From: Ravibacter sp037191015
GTDB lineage: Bacteria > Bacteroidota > Bacteroidia > Cytophagales > Spirosomataceae
Assembly: GCA_037191015.1 (NCBI GenBank)
Contig: JBBCKD010000015.1
Location: 496,001 to 560,000 of the forward strand
Reading direction: 5' to 3'
DNA length: 64,000 bases
Shown here: positions 1 through 8,347 of the stretch, piece by piece
Position numbering within the stretch: the first letter of the stretch is position 1
Layout: every line of letters begins with the position of its first letter
Notes under the pieces: generated by a model
What the model was told of the DNA's origin: nothing
The model's database searches: none
What the model saw: only the letters and a program-made list of their open reading frames with translations
Made by a program: the position numbers and the translations under genes

Positions 1-118
1 AGCAGTCGGTTTCGAAGACCAGTGAATACAGCGTTGCTGAAAAAACAGGAGACAGGTCTTACCAGGCAGGCTCCTGAGATGAAAGATAATAAAGTTGTTA
101 AATTTTTAGAGTTATTAT

Positions 119-730
119 ATGAACGCAAATGTGCACAAGGCTCATCCCTGGCATGGAGTCCCTATCGGAGAACAGGCTCCAAACATCGTAACGGCCTTTA
201 TTGAAATTGTTCCCACCGATACTGTTAAATACGAGATCGATAAGAATACAGGATACCTGAAGATCGACAGGCCCCAGAAATATTCCAATATCGTACCGGC
301 TTTGTACGGGTTTATACCCAAAACCTACTGCGCGGAAGGAATAGCTGCGCTGGCCAGGGAAAAATCCGGCAGGGATATTACAAGCGGGGACGGTGATCCG
401 CTCGACATTCTTGTACTATGTGAAAAAATTATCCCCCACGGCGATTTGCTCTGCGACGCCCGGCCCATCGGCGGCATCAGGCTGATCGACGGCGGCGAAG
501 CGGACGATAAGATCATCGCAGTATTGAAAGGTGATGTCGTATTCGGCGTCTATACCGATCTGGAGGAAGTGCCCGGCGACGTGATTGAGCGTCTGAAACA
601 CTATTTCCTCACCTATAAAAACCTGCCTGGCGAGGAAGCTAAAATCCAGATTACCAATGTATACGGGCGCGACGAGGCGATCGACGTGATCCGGACAGCT
701 GTGGAGGATTACAAGCAGAATTTCTATTGA
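119..730 (+). CDS. ppa: Inorganic pyrophosphatase, family I
   Basis: Soluble cytosolic enzyme that hydrolyses pyrophosphate to two phosphates, pulling biosynthetic reactions forward. The 203-residue protein carries the family I signature DGDPLDI at residues 91-97, supplying the metal-binding aspartates, and the expected Lys37 and Arg51 upstream plus paired aspartates near 128-129. Length is slightly above the E. coli enzyme (about 175). The ATG at 119 is preferred because the N-terminus then matches the usual length. A stem-loop with a T tract follows about 60 bases after the stop, so it is probably monocistronic. It is the only plus-strand gene in the first 38 kb and appears unrelated to the sugar loci beside it. 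Confidence 0.96.
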   Translation: MNANVHKAHPWHGVPIGEQAPNIVTAFIEIVPTDTVKYEIDKNTGYLKIDRPQKYSNIVPALYGFIPKTYCAEGIAALAREKSGRDITSGDGDPLDILVLCEKIIPHGDLLCDARPIGGIRLIDGGEADDKIIAVLKGDVVFGVYTDLEEVPGDVIERLKHYFLTYKNLPGEEAKIQITNVYGRDEAIDVIRTAVEDYKQNFY

Positions 731-790
731 GAATGCTTCGGGAAGTTATGCCTTCAGGCACTATCGCCTGGTAGCGAAATGAATTGACCG

Positions 791-817
791 CCCGCAAGAT
801 CATCTTGCGGGCGTTTT
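791..817 (+). terminator. Intrinsic terminator of ppa
   Basis: Perfect inverted repeat (arms CCCGCAAG and CTTGCGGG, 791-798 and 804-811) followed by GTTTT. It lies between the convergent ppa and the SMR transporter gene. The T tract is on the plus side only, so it mainly ends ppa transcription. Confidence 0.85.
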
Positions 818-831
818 ACAGCCGCTCAGGT

Positions 832-1158
832 TTAGCTGGAAACTGCCTTGAGGCCTATTATAGATCCGACCAGCGTAATGATAAAGAATACTCTCCAGAA
901 ACTGACAGGATCGCGGAATACAAAAATTCCCATTAAAACAGTTCCTACGGCCCCTATCCCGGTCCAGACTGCGTAGGCAGTACCTATAGGAAGGGTTTGC
1001 GTAGCTTTAATTAGCAGCAGCATGCTCAAGGTGATGCAAACGAAAAATCCGCCGTACCACCACCAGGCTTCCGTTCCCGATGCTTCCTTGGCTTTCCCCA
1101 GGCAGGAGGCGAATCCGATCTCAAAGAGCCCTGCAAGAATTAAGATGATCCAGTTCAT
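832..1158 (-). CDS. SMR family transporter, SugE/Gdx type
   Basis: Small multidrug resistance protein of 108 residues with four membrane segments, acting as an inner-membrane proton antiporter dimer. The membrane-embedded glutamate is Glu13 (LFEIGFA), and the run GTAYAVWTGIGAVG in the third segment is the pattern typical of the SugE/Gdx branch, whose known members export guanidinium and small quaternary amines. I therefore favour Gdx-like over EmrE-like, but substrate cannot be decided from sequence. It lies 95 bases downstream of a Crp/Fnr gene on the same strand. No guanidine riboswitch was recognised in that gap. Confidence 0.88.
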   Translation of the reverse strand: MNWIILILAGLFEIGFASCLGKAKEASGTEAWWWYGGFFVCITLSMLLLIKATQTLPIGTAYAVWTGIGAVGTVLMGIFVFRDPVSFWRVFFIITLVGSIIGLKAVSS

Positions 1159-1253
1159 GTAAAATCGAAGTAATTTTTAAACTATGCAGTATTAAATCAT
1201 AGTCGTAAAATTCGGAAAACGTGCCGACTTGGAATTTTACAAATGATAAAAAA

Positions 1254-1817
1254 TCATCTTATTTCAGACCTGATCCTGCTGAGCGATACCTGCGTAATGC
1301 CGAGATAAGAGGCGATATGACCCAACGGCACCCTGCGGAGGAGCTCGGGCTGCCGGGACATTAATTCCAGGTAGCGTTCTTTTGCACTACGAAATTCACG
1401 GGCGATAAGCCTCTCTTCCGTTTTAACCAGCTCTTTCTCCGCAAATTTCCTTCCCCAATTGGCGATGTGCAGATCCCGGGCGTAAAGAAGCTGAACCTGC
1501 CTGGTGTCGAGCTGGTACAATATACTGTCTTCCAGCAGCTCGATGTCTTCATACCCGCTCAGGTTTTCAATGTAGCTCTTCATAGAAATCACCGCGTCCC
1601 CCTCTTTCCCCAGCCAGAACGTGATTTCGGTATCATTTACAATGGAAAAGGCCCTGGCGATTCCTTTTTTGATGAAGAAAAAATGATTTTCTACCCGGCC
1701 GGCTCTGAGCAGCCGGGCTCCCTTCGGGAAGGCTTTTTCACTGCAGATATCCATGAGGGCATGTTTCGAACCGTCAGGTAGAGGGTAGATATGGTCGATA
1801 ATCTGCTCGAAGATCAT
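1254..1817 (-). CDS. Crp/Fnr family transcriptional regulator
   Basis: 187-residue regulator with an N-terminal cyclic-nucleotide-binding-type beta barrel (about residues 20-110), a dimerisation helix and a C-terminal winged helix. The recognition helix region reads LGITQVSLSRIRSEI near the C-terminus. This short Bacteroidota subgroup often stands beside small transporter or oxidoreductase genes; ligand and targets are unknown. No cysteine cluster of the Fnr iron-sulphur type is present. It starts 18 bases after the Asp-box gene stop, so it could be read through from the large locus, or be co-transcribed with the SMR gene downstream. Confidence 0.85.
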   Translation of the reverse strand: MIFEQIIDHIYPLPDGSKHALMDICSEKAFPKGARLLRAGRVENHFFFIKKGIARAFSIVNDTEITFWLGKEGDAVISMKSYIENLSGYEDIELLEDSILYQLDTRQVQLLYARDLHIANWGRKFAEKELVKTEERLIAREFRSAKERYLELMSRQPELLRRVPLGHIASYLGITQVSLSRIRSEIR

Positions 1818-1835
1818 GGACTGATGGCTTACCCT

Positions 1836-3017
1836 TTAATTGATCTCCAATATCGTTCCTGCGATATGCCTGGTACCCTGGTTGATATTGTAATAATACG
1901 TTACCAGCACCCGGTTTTTGTTGAGCTGAACAGCCCAGGGATACCCCAGGTCGCCGCTGCCGCCGTCTTCTCTGAGAACAATTTCCTGAGCGGTTTCAAA
2001 ATCGGTACATTCCGCATTCAGGATGCGCGCGCGGATTCCGTAAGGCTTATGGCGATAGCCGTATACAAGCAGCACCCGGTTGTCAGGAAGGCGCAATGCC
2101 TGTAAAGGATGGCCTTTGAAGCCCATCGATTGCCATTTTGAGAATGTCTTACCTCTGTCGGTAGAACGCGCGATGCAGGCGAAATCCTCGAAATCGGCGG
2201 TCCTGAGAAAAGAAATGATATCGCCTTTCGGGGTTTCGTAAACCGAAGCCTCGTTGAAAACTACTTTATCATCGACGGCCACAGGGGCGGAATACTCCCA
2301 TGTCAGGCCCTTGTCCTTTGAGACGAGCAGGTGGTTCCCGATTTTACCTTTCCCTTCGGAGTTGGGCAGGGAAACGGCTACCGACCAGTAAATATGCCCG
2401 TTTTTACCTTCATACAGCGCGCCGCGGTTATAGGCGGGCAATGGGTTACCCATGGGGGTTTCCCTTACATCACCGTCGACATTTGGCGGATAGAGGGGCC
2501 CCTGCCAGGTTTTTCCGTTGTCGGTCGAACGTACGAGGTAGCCGCCGAGGAATGCCACGTTGCCATTGTGGGTAAATACCTTTTCAGATGATTTTGCTTC
2601 GGGTCTGAGGAAGGCCCAGCCGTAGCTGGCGCATAACAGCGTGCCGTCTTTCAAACGCAGCAGGCAGGGATCCTGCGAGCCGCCGAAAGCATGGGCGTAT
2701 ATCAGCCGGGGCTCCGGTGTCCAGTTCTCACCGTCTTTGGAAGTCATCGCTACCAGGTAGCTGTTCGGGTCTACATGATTGGTACCCTTTTCCCCGAAAA
2801 TGATCCTGTTGGGGGCGCGACGAAAGGCAAGCAGGAATTCGCCGTCATTCTTTTTTACTACCGATGGAAAGGCGGAATAGTAAGTGGAGTCATTATAAAT
2901 GACAATATCCTTTATTTTTTTTACTCCGGGAGGATAGCTTCCCGTATTTTGAGAAAACAGGGCAGGAGAAGAGAGCAGTAACGCGGTGAGCAACGTGGCG
3001 GAAAAGGTTTTTTTCAT
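1836..3017 (-). CDS. Secreted Asp-box (BNR) sialidase-superfamily protein
   Basis: 393-residue protein with a signal peptide ending near LFSQNTG, then a six-bladed propeller containing several Asp-boxes (STDNGKTW, SKDKGLTW, STDRGKTF). This is the fold of non-viral exo-sialidases. The classic RIP motif is not evident: the N-terminal arginine region reads AFRRAPN. I therefore call it sialidase-like rather than a proven sialidase; exo-glycosidases on other acidic sugars or lyases share the fold. An in-frame TTG at 3020 exists, but the ATG at 3017 gives the natural signal peptide MKKTFSATLL. It is the last sugar gene of module 1, following a GH109-type gene by 76 bases. Confidence 0.8.
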   Translation of the reverse strand: MKKTFSATLLTALLLSSPALFSQNTGSYPPGVKKIKDIVIYNDSTYYSAFPSVVKKNDGEFLLAFRRAPNRIIFGEKGTNHVDPNSYLVAMTSKDGENWTPEPRLIYAHAFGGSQDPCLLRLKDGTLLCASYGWAFLRPEAKSSEKVFTHNGNVAFLGGYLVRSTDNGKTWQGPLYPPNVDGDVRETPMGNPLPAYNRGALYEGKNGHIYWSVAVSLPNSEGKGKIGNHLLVSKDKGLTWEYSAPVAVDDKVVFNEASVYETPKGDIISFLRTADFEDFACIARSTDRGKTFSKWQSMGFKGHPLQALRLPDNRVLLVYGYRHKPYGIRARILNAECTDFETAQEIVLREDGGSGDLGYPWAVQLNKNRVLVTYYYNINQGTRHIAGTILEIN

Positions 3018-3093
3018 CAAAATAAAAGATTATCGGTTCGATGTTATATATACAATACGCCAAAACTACCAAAACTACTAGACGAATCCGATC

Positions 3094-4506
3094 CTATTCC
3101 AGGACAACGGTATTCCCGCCTGTTTTCATCGACAAATCGACCGGGGTATTCGTTTTCCAGTTTTCCCTGGTAAAATCGGGTACATCTACCGAATTGGACC
3201 GGTTGGCGACAGAGGCGATGCTGAGCGGGGTGACGGAACTCCACAAGGCAGCATCATACACGTCCTGATCCATCGCCAGGCCATTTCTCAGGCAATCGAT
3301 ATTGCGCCAGTCCATCAGGAAATCCATGCCGCCATGACCGCCTACTTTCTGAGCTATTTCCCCGATTTTCCGGACAATGGGCGGGGTGAACTTTTCTTCC
3401 AGCTTTTTGTATTCTTCTTCGTTCAGCCATTCGTGACCATTCGTGATCCTGGCGGGAAGAGGATACTTGAGCGCCGCTCCTTTTGTCCCGCTCACCAGGT
3501 GAATACGGGAATAGGGACGTACAGACGACACATCATATTGTACGACTATGGTCTTCCCTTTTACAGTACGGATGGTCGTTGTGTTCATGTTGCCGTTGAC
3601 AGGCTTGCCGGCAAACTCCCTAAGGCTGCTGTCCTGCCCGACCTTGTCGCGGATCATTCGGGCCATTGTAAAATCATTGGTAGATACCGATGTAAGGTAC
3701 TCCATCTGATCGCCGCGATTGATGTTCATTACCTGGCAGATCGGCCCCAGGCCGTGGGTAGGATAGAGGTTGCCCATTTTGCCGACAGCCTGCTTCAGCT
3801 CCCATTTCTGGTAAAAACGGTCTCCGAGTATCAGCTCGGCCAGGTCGTGAATATAAGCGCCCTCGCCATGTACGATTTCGCCGAAATACCCCTGCTGGGC
3901 CATGTTTAAAACCAGCATTTCCGTGAAATCATAACAGCAGTTCTCCACCTGGATACAGTGATTTTTTGTTTTTTCAGACGTATTGACGAGTTCCCAGCAT
4001 TCTTCGAGCGTCGTAGCGGCCGGTACTTCTACAAATACGTGCTTGCCATGATTCATGGAAAACACAGCCTGGGGAGTATGCAGGTGCCAGGGCGTCAGGA
4101 TGTATACCAGGTCGATGTCTTTCCGCTCGCATAGTTTTTTCCAGGCCTCCGGGTCGGTGTGATAGCCGTCGGGTTTCTGGCCGGCTTTTTGCGCCAGCCC
4201 GATCCCTTTTGCGATCTGGCTCTCGCGGAGGTCGCATATGGCGACTATTTCCACTCCTTTTATTCTCAGCAAGCGTTGAAGAGCGCCTGTGCCCCTGCCT
4301 CCCAGTCCTACTATACCTACGCGGATATGCTCCAGCGGAGGAGCGGCATACCCGCTCATGTTGAATATGGGCTTCCCGGAAATACCTTCTTTGTCTTTCC
4401 CGGCGGTGTTCTGAGCCGGGAGGCCCGATGCAGTACCCAGGGCCAGGGAAGCGGCCCCCAGAGACCTGATAAATTCTCTTCTCGGAGTATAGTTGGCAGA
4501 ATACAT
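3094..4506 (-). CDS. GH109-type NAD-dependent glycosidase, Tat-exported (Gfo/Idh/MocA fold)
   Basis: 470-residue Gfo/Idh/MocA-fold protein of the GH109 type; founding members are NAD-dependent alpha-N-acetylgalactosaminidases. A twin-arginine signal (RREFIRS, Arg9-Arg10) precedes the dinucleotide motif GLGGRGTG at 68-75. The usual EKP catalytic motif of sugar dehydrogenases is replaced by EVP (160-162). The stretches ENCCYDF, YPTHGLGP and GHGGMDF match the GH109 pattern, as does the closing PDFTRENW. A longer frame opens at 4647 but would overlap the symporter gene; the ATG at 4506 puts the Tat motif at the N-terminus and leaves a 46-base gap. Exact sugar specificity is open, since GH109-like proteins also include 3-keto-forming oxidoreductases. 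Confidence 0.85.
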   Translation of the reverse strand: MYSANYTPRREFIRSLGAASLALGTASGLPAQNTAGKDKEGISGKPIFNMSGYAAPPLEHIRVGIVGLGGRGTGALQRLLRIKGVEIVAICDLRESQIAKGIGLAQKAGQKPDGYHTDPEAWKKLCERKDIDLVYILTPWHLHTPQAVFSMNHGKHVFVEVPAATTLEECWELVNTSEKTKNHCIQVENCCYDFTEMLVLNMAQQGYFGEIVHGEGAYIHDLAELILGDRFYQKWELKQAVGKMGNLYPTHGLGPICQVMNINRGDQMEYLTSVSTNDFTMARMIRDKVGQDSSLREFAGKPVNGNMNTTTIRTVKGKTIVVQYDVSSVRPYSRIHLVSGTKGAALKYPLPARITNGHEWLNEEEYKKLEEKFTPPIVRKIGEIAQKVGGHGGMDFLMDWRNIDCLRNGLAMDQDVYDAALWSSVTPLSIASVANRSNSVDVPDFTRENWKTNTPVDLSMKTGGNTVVLE

Positions 4507-4552
4507 GATAAACGGGTTTTGATAGCGGAAAATAGCGTTAATGTGAAACGGG

Positions 4553-6124
4553 TCAGGGGAACCTGATATAAAAGAAAAGTACGAGAGCAGTAATAAGCGC
4601 CCACCAGATAGCAGGATTCCGCCATCCCCGCTGCATCTCTTTTTCATGAGGCTCGAGGGTAAGGCTTTCTTTGCTCCATATCAGTCCTTTCAGCTCGGCT
4701 TCGGTTTTCGGCTTTGTCACCAGGCTAACGACCGTACAGGCGAGCATACATATCCAGAACACTATACCTGTCCTGTTGAAGAAAGGCATCGAAGGAAAAG
4801 AATATTCCAGCAGCAGCGACAAAGGGATGGTAAGCACCCCGGCTGTCAGTGCCCCGGCTTCGGTGGTCCGCTTCCACAGGATCCCCAGCAAGAACATAGT
4901 GGCTATCCCGGGCGTAAACAAGCCATAGGCATTCATCAGGTAAATGAAGATAGGCTTATCGGAATAACTCATCAGCAGGATGGTGCACAGGATACCCAGG
5001 ACTATGATGACCGTACCGGCCAGCCGTCCGAACCTGACGGCCTCGGATTCGGAAGCGTCTTTTCTGAAAAATGCGAGGTAGACGTCCACGGTAAGAATTG
5101 TGGTACAGGAGTTGATCGCGCCTGAAAGATGGGACATGACCGCGGCGATCAGCCCTGCCATGACGAGCCCTACAAGCCCTGACGGAAGGAGCATTTTTAC
5201 CAGTGTGGGGAACAGCAGGTCGGGTTTTTCGAGGTCGGGGACGATCTTATAGGCTACAAGGGCGGGAAGCGTTATGATGAGCGGGACCAGGAATTTGAGA
5301 TAGTCGCCGAATATAACACCCATTCGGGCATGCCATTCGTTTTTGGCGGCCAATACCCTTTGTACGATGAACTGGTTGGTAGCGCAGTAGAAAGTGCTGA
5401 TACATAAAACGCCTCCCAGGTACATCGTCCAGGGGAAATCCGGGTCGTCTGCGGGGAGAAAAAGGTGCCAGTCCGGCATCGTCGCGGTGAGCGCGTCGAT
5501 ACCGCCTGCTGCATTCATCGTGGCGACCGTCAGGATAGCGCCGCCTATGACAAGAATGCCGAGCTGCATCATTTCCGTCCATATAACGGCCCGCAATCCT
5601 CCCAGTATGGTGTAGATCCCGGTCAGGACAGCCAGCACGAGCACGCTTGTGAAAACCGGGATATCGAGCAAAGCGTGCAGCGCAAGCGCACCCAGGTAGA
5701 GCACGGCGCTGATTTCTACAAAAACATAGGTAAGGAGGATAAGGAACGCATATACAGACCTCGCTGCGGCTCCGAAACGGCGTTGAAGGAATTCGGGGAC
5801 AGTATAGAACCCGTTGCGTATGTAAAAGGGCAGGAAAATCCATAGCAGGGCATTGAAACCTACGAGGATGGCGCCCCATTCCATCGCGATCACCACAAAC
5901 CCGCGGTCGTATGCCGCCCCCATAGCCCCCACAAGGTGATGGCTGCTGATGTTGGCGGCGATAATGCTGCCGCCTATCATCCACCAGGGAAGCTTGTCGC
6001 CCGCCAGGAAATAATCGCGTTTGGTTTGCTTTCCTTTCCGCGATGCGTACAATCCCAGCAACAGTACTCCCAGGATGTAGAGGCCGAAGATCGCCAGGTC
6101 GAGGGTAGAAAGATTTATGTTCAT
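4553..6124 (-). CDS. SSS family sodium:solute symporter
   Basis: 523-residue inner-membrane protein with about 13-14 hydrophobic helices, of the sodium/glucose cotransporter family (SGLT-like). Typical features are an early RKGKQTKRDYFLAG segment after helix 1, WWMIGGSIIAANIS in helix 2, and the unwound-helix region HLSGAINSCTTILTVD. Together with the MFS porter it would provide inner-membrane uptake of sugars or sugar derivatives released by the exported enzymes. Its ATG shares one base with the TGA of the ceramidase-like gene (TGATG), indicating translational coupling. The GH109-type gene follows after 46 bases. Confidence 0.92.
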   Translation of the reverse strand: MNINLSTLDLAIFGLYILGVLLLGLYASRKGKQTKRDYFLAGDKLPWWMIGGSIIAANISSHHLVGAMGAAYDRGFVVIAMEWGAILVGFNALLWIFLPFYIRNGFYTVPEFLQRRFGAAARSVYAFLILLTYVFVEISAVLYLGALALHALLDIPVFTSVLVLAVLTGIYTILGGLRAVIWTEMMQLGILVIGGAILTVATMNAAGGIDALTATMPDWHLFLPADDPDFPWTMYLGGVLCISTFYCATNQFIVQRVLAAKNEWHARMGVIFGDYLKFLVPLIITLPALVAYKIVPDLEKPDLLFPTLVKMLLPSGLVGLVMAGLIAAVMSHLSGAINSCTTILTVDVYLAFFRKDASESEAVRFGRLAGTVIIVLGILCTILLMSYSDKPIFIYLMNAYGLFTPGIATMFLLGILWKRTTEAGALTAGVLTIPLSLLLEYSFPSMPFFNRTGIVFWICMLACTVVSLVTKPKTEAELKGLIWSKESLTLEPHEKEMQRGWRNPAIWWALITALVLFFYIRFP

Positions 6125-7539
6125 CAGGGTGAGGAAATGAGGTTTCTGACGATATCGGTGGTGGTTTGTTTCAGGAGGTCGAGCGATCCGGCAGCAAAGG
6201 GCGTTTGCCAGACGGGATAGGCGTTGAACTCATAAAGAGGACGCGGCGGCAGGTAGCCCACCGAGCCGTTGGTAAGGTTCATGACGGCTATCGCATGATC
6301 GGGGTACTGTTCCCGCAATCCGGTCTGGAATTCGGTATAGGCTTCGTTAGGCTGCCCGACGAGTATCGAACGACCCAGTTTCCAGATCCACAAAGGGGTT
6401 TGGGCGTGCTCACCGTCGCCGATCGCTTTGCGGATGCATATCTTTCTCCAGAGACGTTCCCTGAGTACATGATCGCCGCACGCAGACCATTCGGCTTCCA
6501 ACTCAGCGAGGGTAGGGAAATCCTTGAGCGGGTACTCTACATGCGTCATGACGGCCTTCAGTGCGCCGGAAGTACCGGCAGGCCCGGGCTCCCACATGGC
6601 CAGAGAAGCACCTGATTCTACGACGCCTTTATAAACCAGCCGCGTTGCCGGGGCTTCCATGGATTCAAGAACCGACAGGATCGAATACCCGAGCTGGCGT
6701 CCGTAACGGTCGGCAAGCGCAGTGTCGCCGGTAAATTGCTGAGGCGGGGAAACTTCTCCCGAAGCTCCCTGAAGGAAGAGGCAGGGAGCTCCCGTGCTTT
6801 CCTCGGTAACTGCTCTCATAGCCCCGATGTAGTCAGGTGAAATGAGCTTATTCTGCCAGGCCAGTGTGGTAGGATGGCAGGCGTAGTTGACCAGTATACC
6901 GGTTATCCTGCCGTCTGCGTCAGTGATCCGCCCGACCAGGAGGGTATTGTCCGCAGGTTCCCCGGGATTATAGCCTGTCAGTATCCTTTCACCGTCAGGG
7001 TCCGGAAAGTCCCTGTTGACTGCAAGATTGCATTCGCCGTATTTCCAGGTAAGGATAGCCGGCCTGCCGGCGTCAAGCGCTTCCCGGATAGCTTCGACCG
7101 AAGTTTTGACCAGACGGTCGAAATAGGGCCTGATCAGGTGTCCGCCCGGTTTGTGCTCATCGTCCAGGCAGATCCCCGGCCCGGCGTGCGTATGAGAGAG
7201 GCAAAACATGAGATCGGACGCCGGTATTGAAAGGGCTTCCAGTATCGATTCACGTAGTACGCGCTCGTGGGCCGCGTTTTTCCACCATCCGAGATCGGCA
7301 CCGATCAGCACGAGGGGCGGGGCACCCTGCTCCTGCCGGAAGGTGACGCACGTCAGGGTCATAGGACGATGAATGCCTTCGGCCACGTCATGGGTCGCGG
7401 CGCCCCAGTTGCGGGCATAGATGCCCACGGGTGGGGTGATGTCTTTTTGGCTTACCCCGATGTACCCCTGGAATTCCGGAGCGGGCGGGATTGCCCGGAG
7501 AATATCTGTCAAATTATTTTTCAGGTTAAAGGTGAACAA
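6124..7539 (-). CDS. Ceramidase-like protein (neutral/alkaline ceramidase N-terminal domain), no signal peptide
   Basis: 471-residue protein matching the N-terminal catalytic-type domain of neutral/alkaline non-lysosomal ceramidases: an early ITPPVG motif, SHTHAGPG at about residues 114-121 (zinc-ligand region), NYACHPT further on, and QGASGEVSPP. Family ceramidases are near 650-700 residues with a secretion signal and a second C-terminal domain; this one lacks both, so it probably works in the cytoplasm on another substrate. Similar short homologues are common in Bacteroidota and Planctomycetes sugar loci with unknown function. No ATG is available: the frame opens with TTG at 7539, directly behind the SDR stop, so the start is uncertain. 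Confidence 0.78.
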   Translation of the reverse strand: MFTFNLKNNLTDILRAIPPAPEFQGYIGVSQKDITPPVGIYARNWGAATHDVAEGIHRPMTLTCVTFRQEQGAPPLVLIGADLGWWKNAAHERVLRESILEALSIPASDLMFCLSHTHAGPGICLDDEHKPGGHLIRPYFDRLVKTSVEAIREALDAGRPAILTWKYGECNLAVNRDFPDPDGERILTGYNPGEPADNTLLVGRITDADGRITGILVNYACHPTTLAWQNKLISPDYIGAMRAVTEESTGAPCLFLQGASGEVSPPQQFTGDTALADRYGRQLGYSILSVLESMEAPATRLVYKGVVESGASLAMWEPGPAGTSGALKAVMTHVEYPLKDFPTLAELEAEWSACGDHVLRERLWRKICIRKAIGDGEHAQTPLWIWKLGRSILVGQPNEAYTEFQTGLREQYPDHAIAVMNLTNGSVGYLPPRPLYEFNAYPVWQTPFAAGSLDLLKQTTTDIVRNLISSP

Positions 7540-7540
7540 A

Positions 7541-8347
7541 TCACACTGACAAGAGCGACAACCCTCCGTCCATCAGCAGCGTGCTGCCTGTCATATGCCG
7601 GTTGGAATTGTCGCATGCATGAAGCACCTGCGCTGCCACTTCGTCGGCACTGATCAACCTTTTTAAGGGCACTTTGCCTTCCGATTGCTGTTTGAGTGAA
7701 GGATTTGTTTTCCAGATCTGCGCGGTAAGACCTGCCTCTACGTAGCCCGGTGCGATTTCGTTTACCAGGATACCATGGGGAGCAAGCTCCATCGCAAGGC
7801 ACTTTCCGAGCATCCGCAATCCTGCTTTGGAAACGCTGTAGGCCGGGATATGTGCATGCACGACATGAGCAGCCCAACTGCCGATGAGTACGATACGCCC
7901 GGCGGTTTTGGCTGCGACCATTTTTTCACTGGCATATTTAGCCAGGAAAAACGGGCCGTAGAGGTTGACCTGCAGCTCGCGATCCCACTGTTCGGGCGTG
8001 ATTTCATGGATCGTCGCCAGCGTGACGGTAGCGGCATTGGCGATGATCACATCGGGAATACCCAGCTCCTTTTCACATTCTTCGACCCAGCTTTTTACCT
8101 GGCCGGCGTCGGATACGTCCAGCTTCGTATAAAGGGTATTTATTCCAAGGCTTTGGAGTTCGTCAAGGAACGCCGCAGCACGTTCTGCCGGCTGCAGGTC
8201 GCCGAGCGCTACGTTCGCGCCCTTTTCAGCGAGCGCGCGGGCAATGCTCCGGCCGATGTCGCCCAGGCCGCCGCTGATGATGGCCGTACGGCCGCTGAAT
8301 GGAATATTACTCATAGTTGTCAGGGTTAAGTCCCCAGGATGTTTCAT
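7541..8347 (-). CDS. Short-chain dehydrogenase/reductase
   Basis: 268-residue classical SDR. The nucleotide-binding motif appears as GGLGDIG (26-32), a Ser replacing the usual Thr before it; NAAT follows at 104-107, and the catalytic set is Ser157, Tyr170 and Lys174 (YSVSK). It should oxidise or reduce a hydroxyl of a sugar or sugar acid with NAD(P). The first ATG overlaps the MFS stop codon (ATGA), a coupling seen repeatedly in this locus; a second ATG at 8314 (MSNIPFSG) would give 257 residues and is an equally normal SDR N-terminus. Substrate is not deducible. Confidence 0.9.
   Translation of the reverse strand: MKHPGDLTLTTMSNIPFSGRTAIISGGLGDIGRSIARALAEKGANVALGDLQPAERAAAFLDELQSLGINTLYTKLDVSDAGQVKSWVEECEKELGIPDVIIANAATVTLATIHEITPEQWDRELQVNLYGPFFLAKYASEKMVAAKTAGRIVLIGSWAAHVVHAHIPAYSVSKAGLRMLGKCLAMELAPHGILVNEIAPGYVEAGLTAQIWKTNPSLKQQSEGKVPLKRLISADEVAAQVLHACDNSNRHMTGSTLLMDGGLSLLSV

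Noticed and set aside
22..204. Short plus-strand open frame overlapping the start of ppa
   Set aside because: It runs into ppa in another frame and shows no family features.
1159..1253. Guanidine riboswitch upstream of the SugE/Gdx-type gene
   Set aside because: The gap is short and AT-rich, with no recognisable conserved guanidine-riboswitch core.
4507..4647. Extended N-terminus of the GH109-type protein
   Set aside because: It would overlap the SSS symporter gene and place the Tat signal internally.
6124..7539. Naming the ceramidase-like protein a ceramidase
   Set aside because: No signal peptide and no C-terminal domain; sequence supports only the N-terminal domain family.
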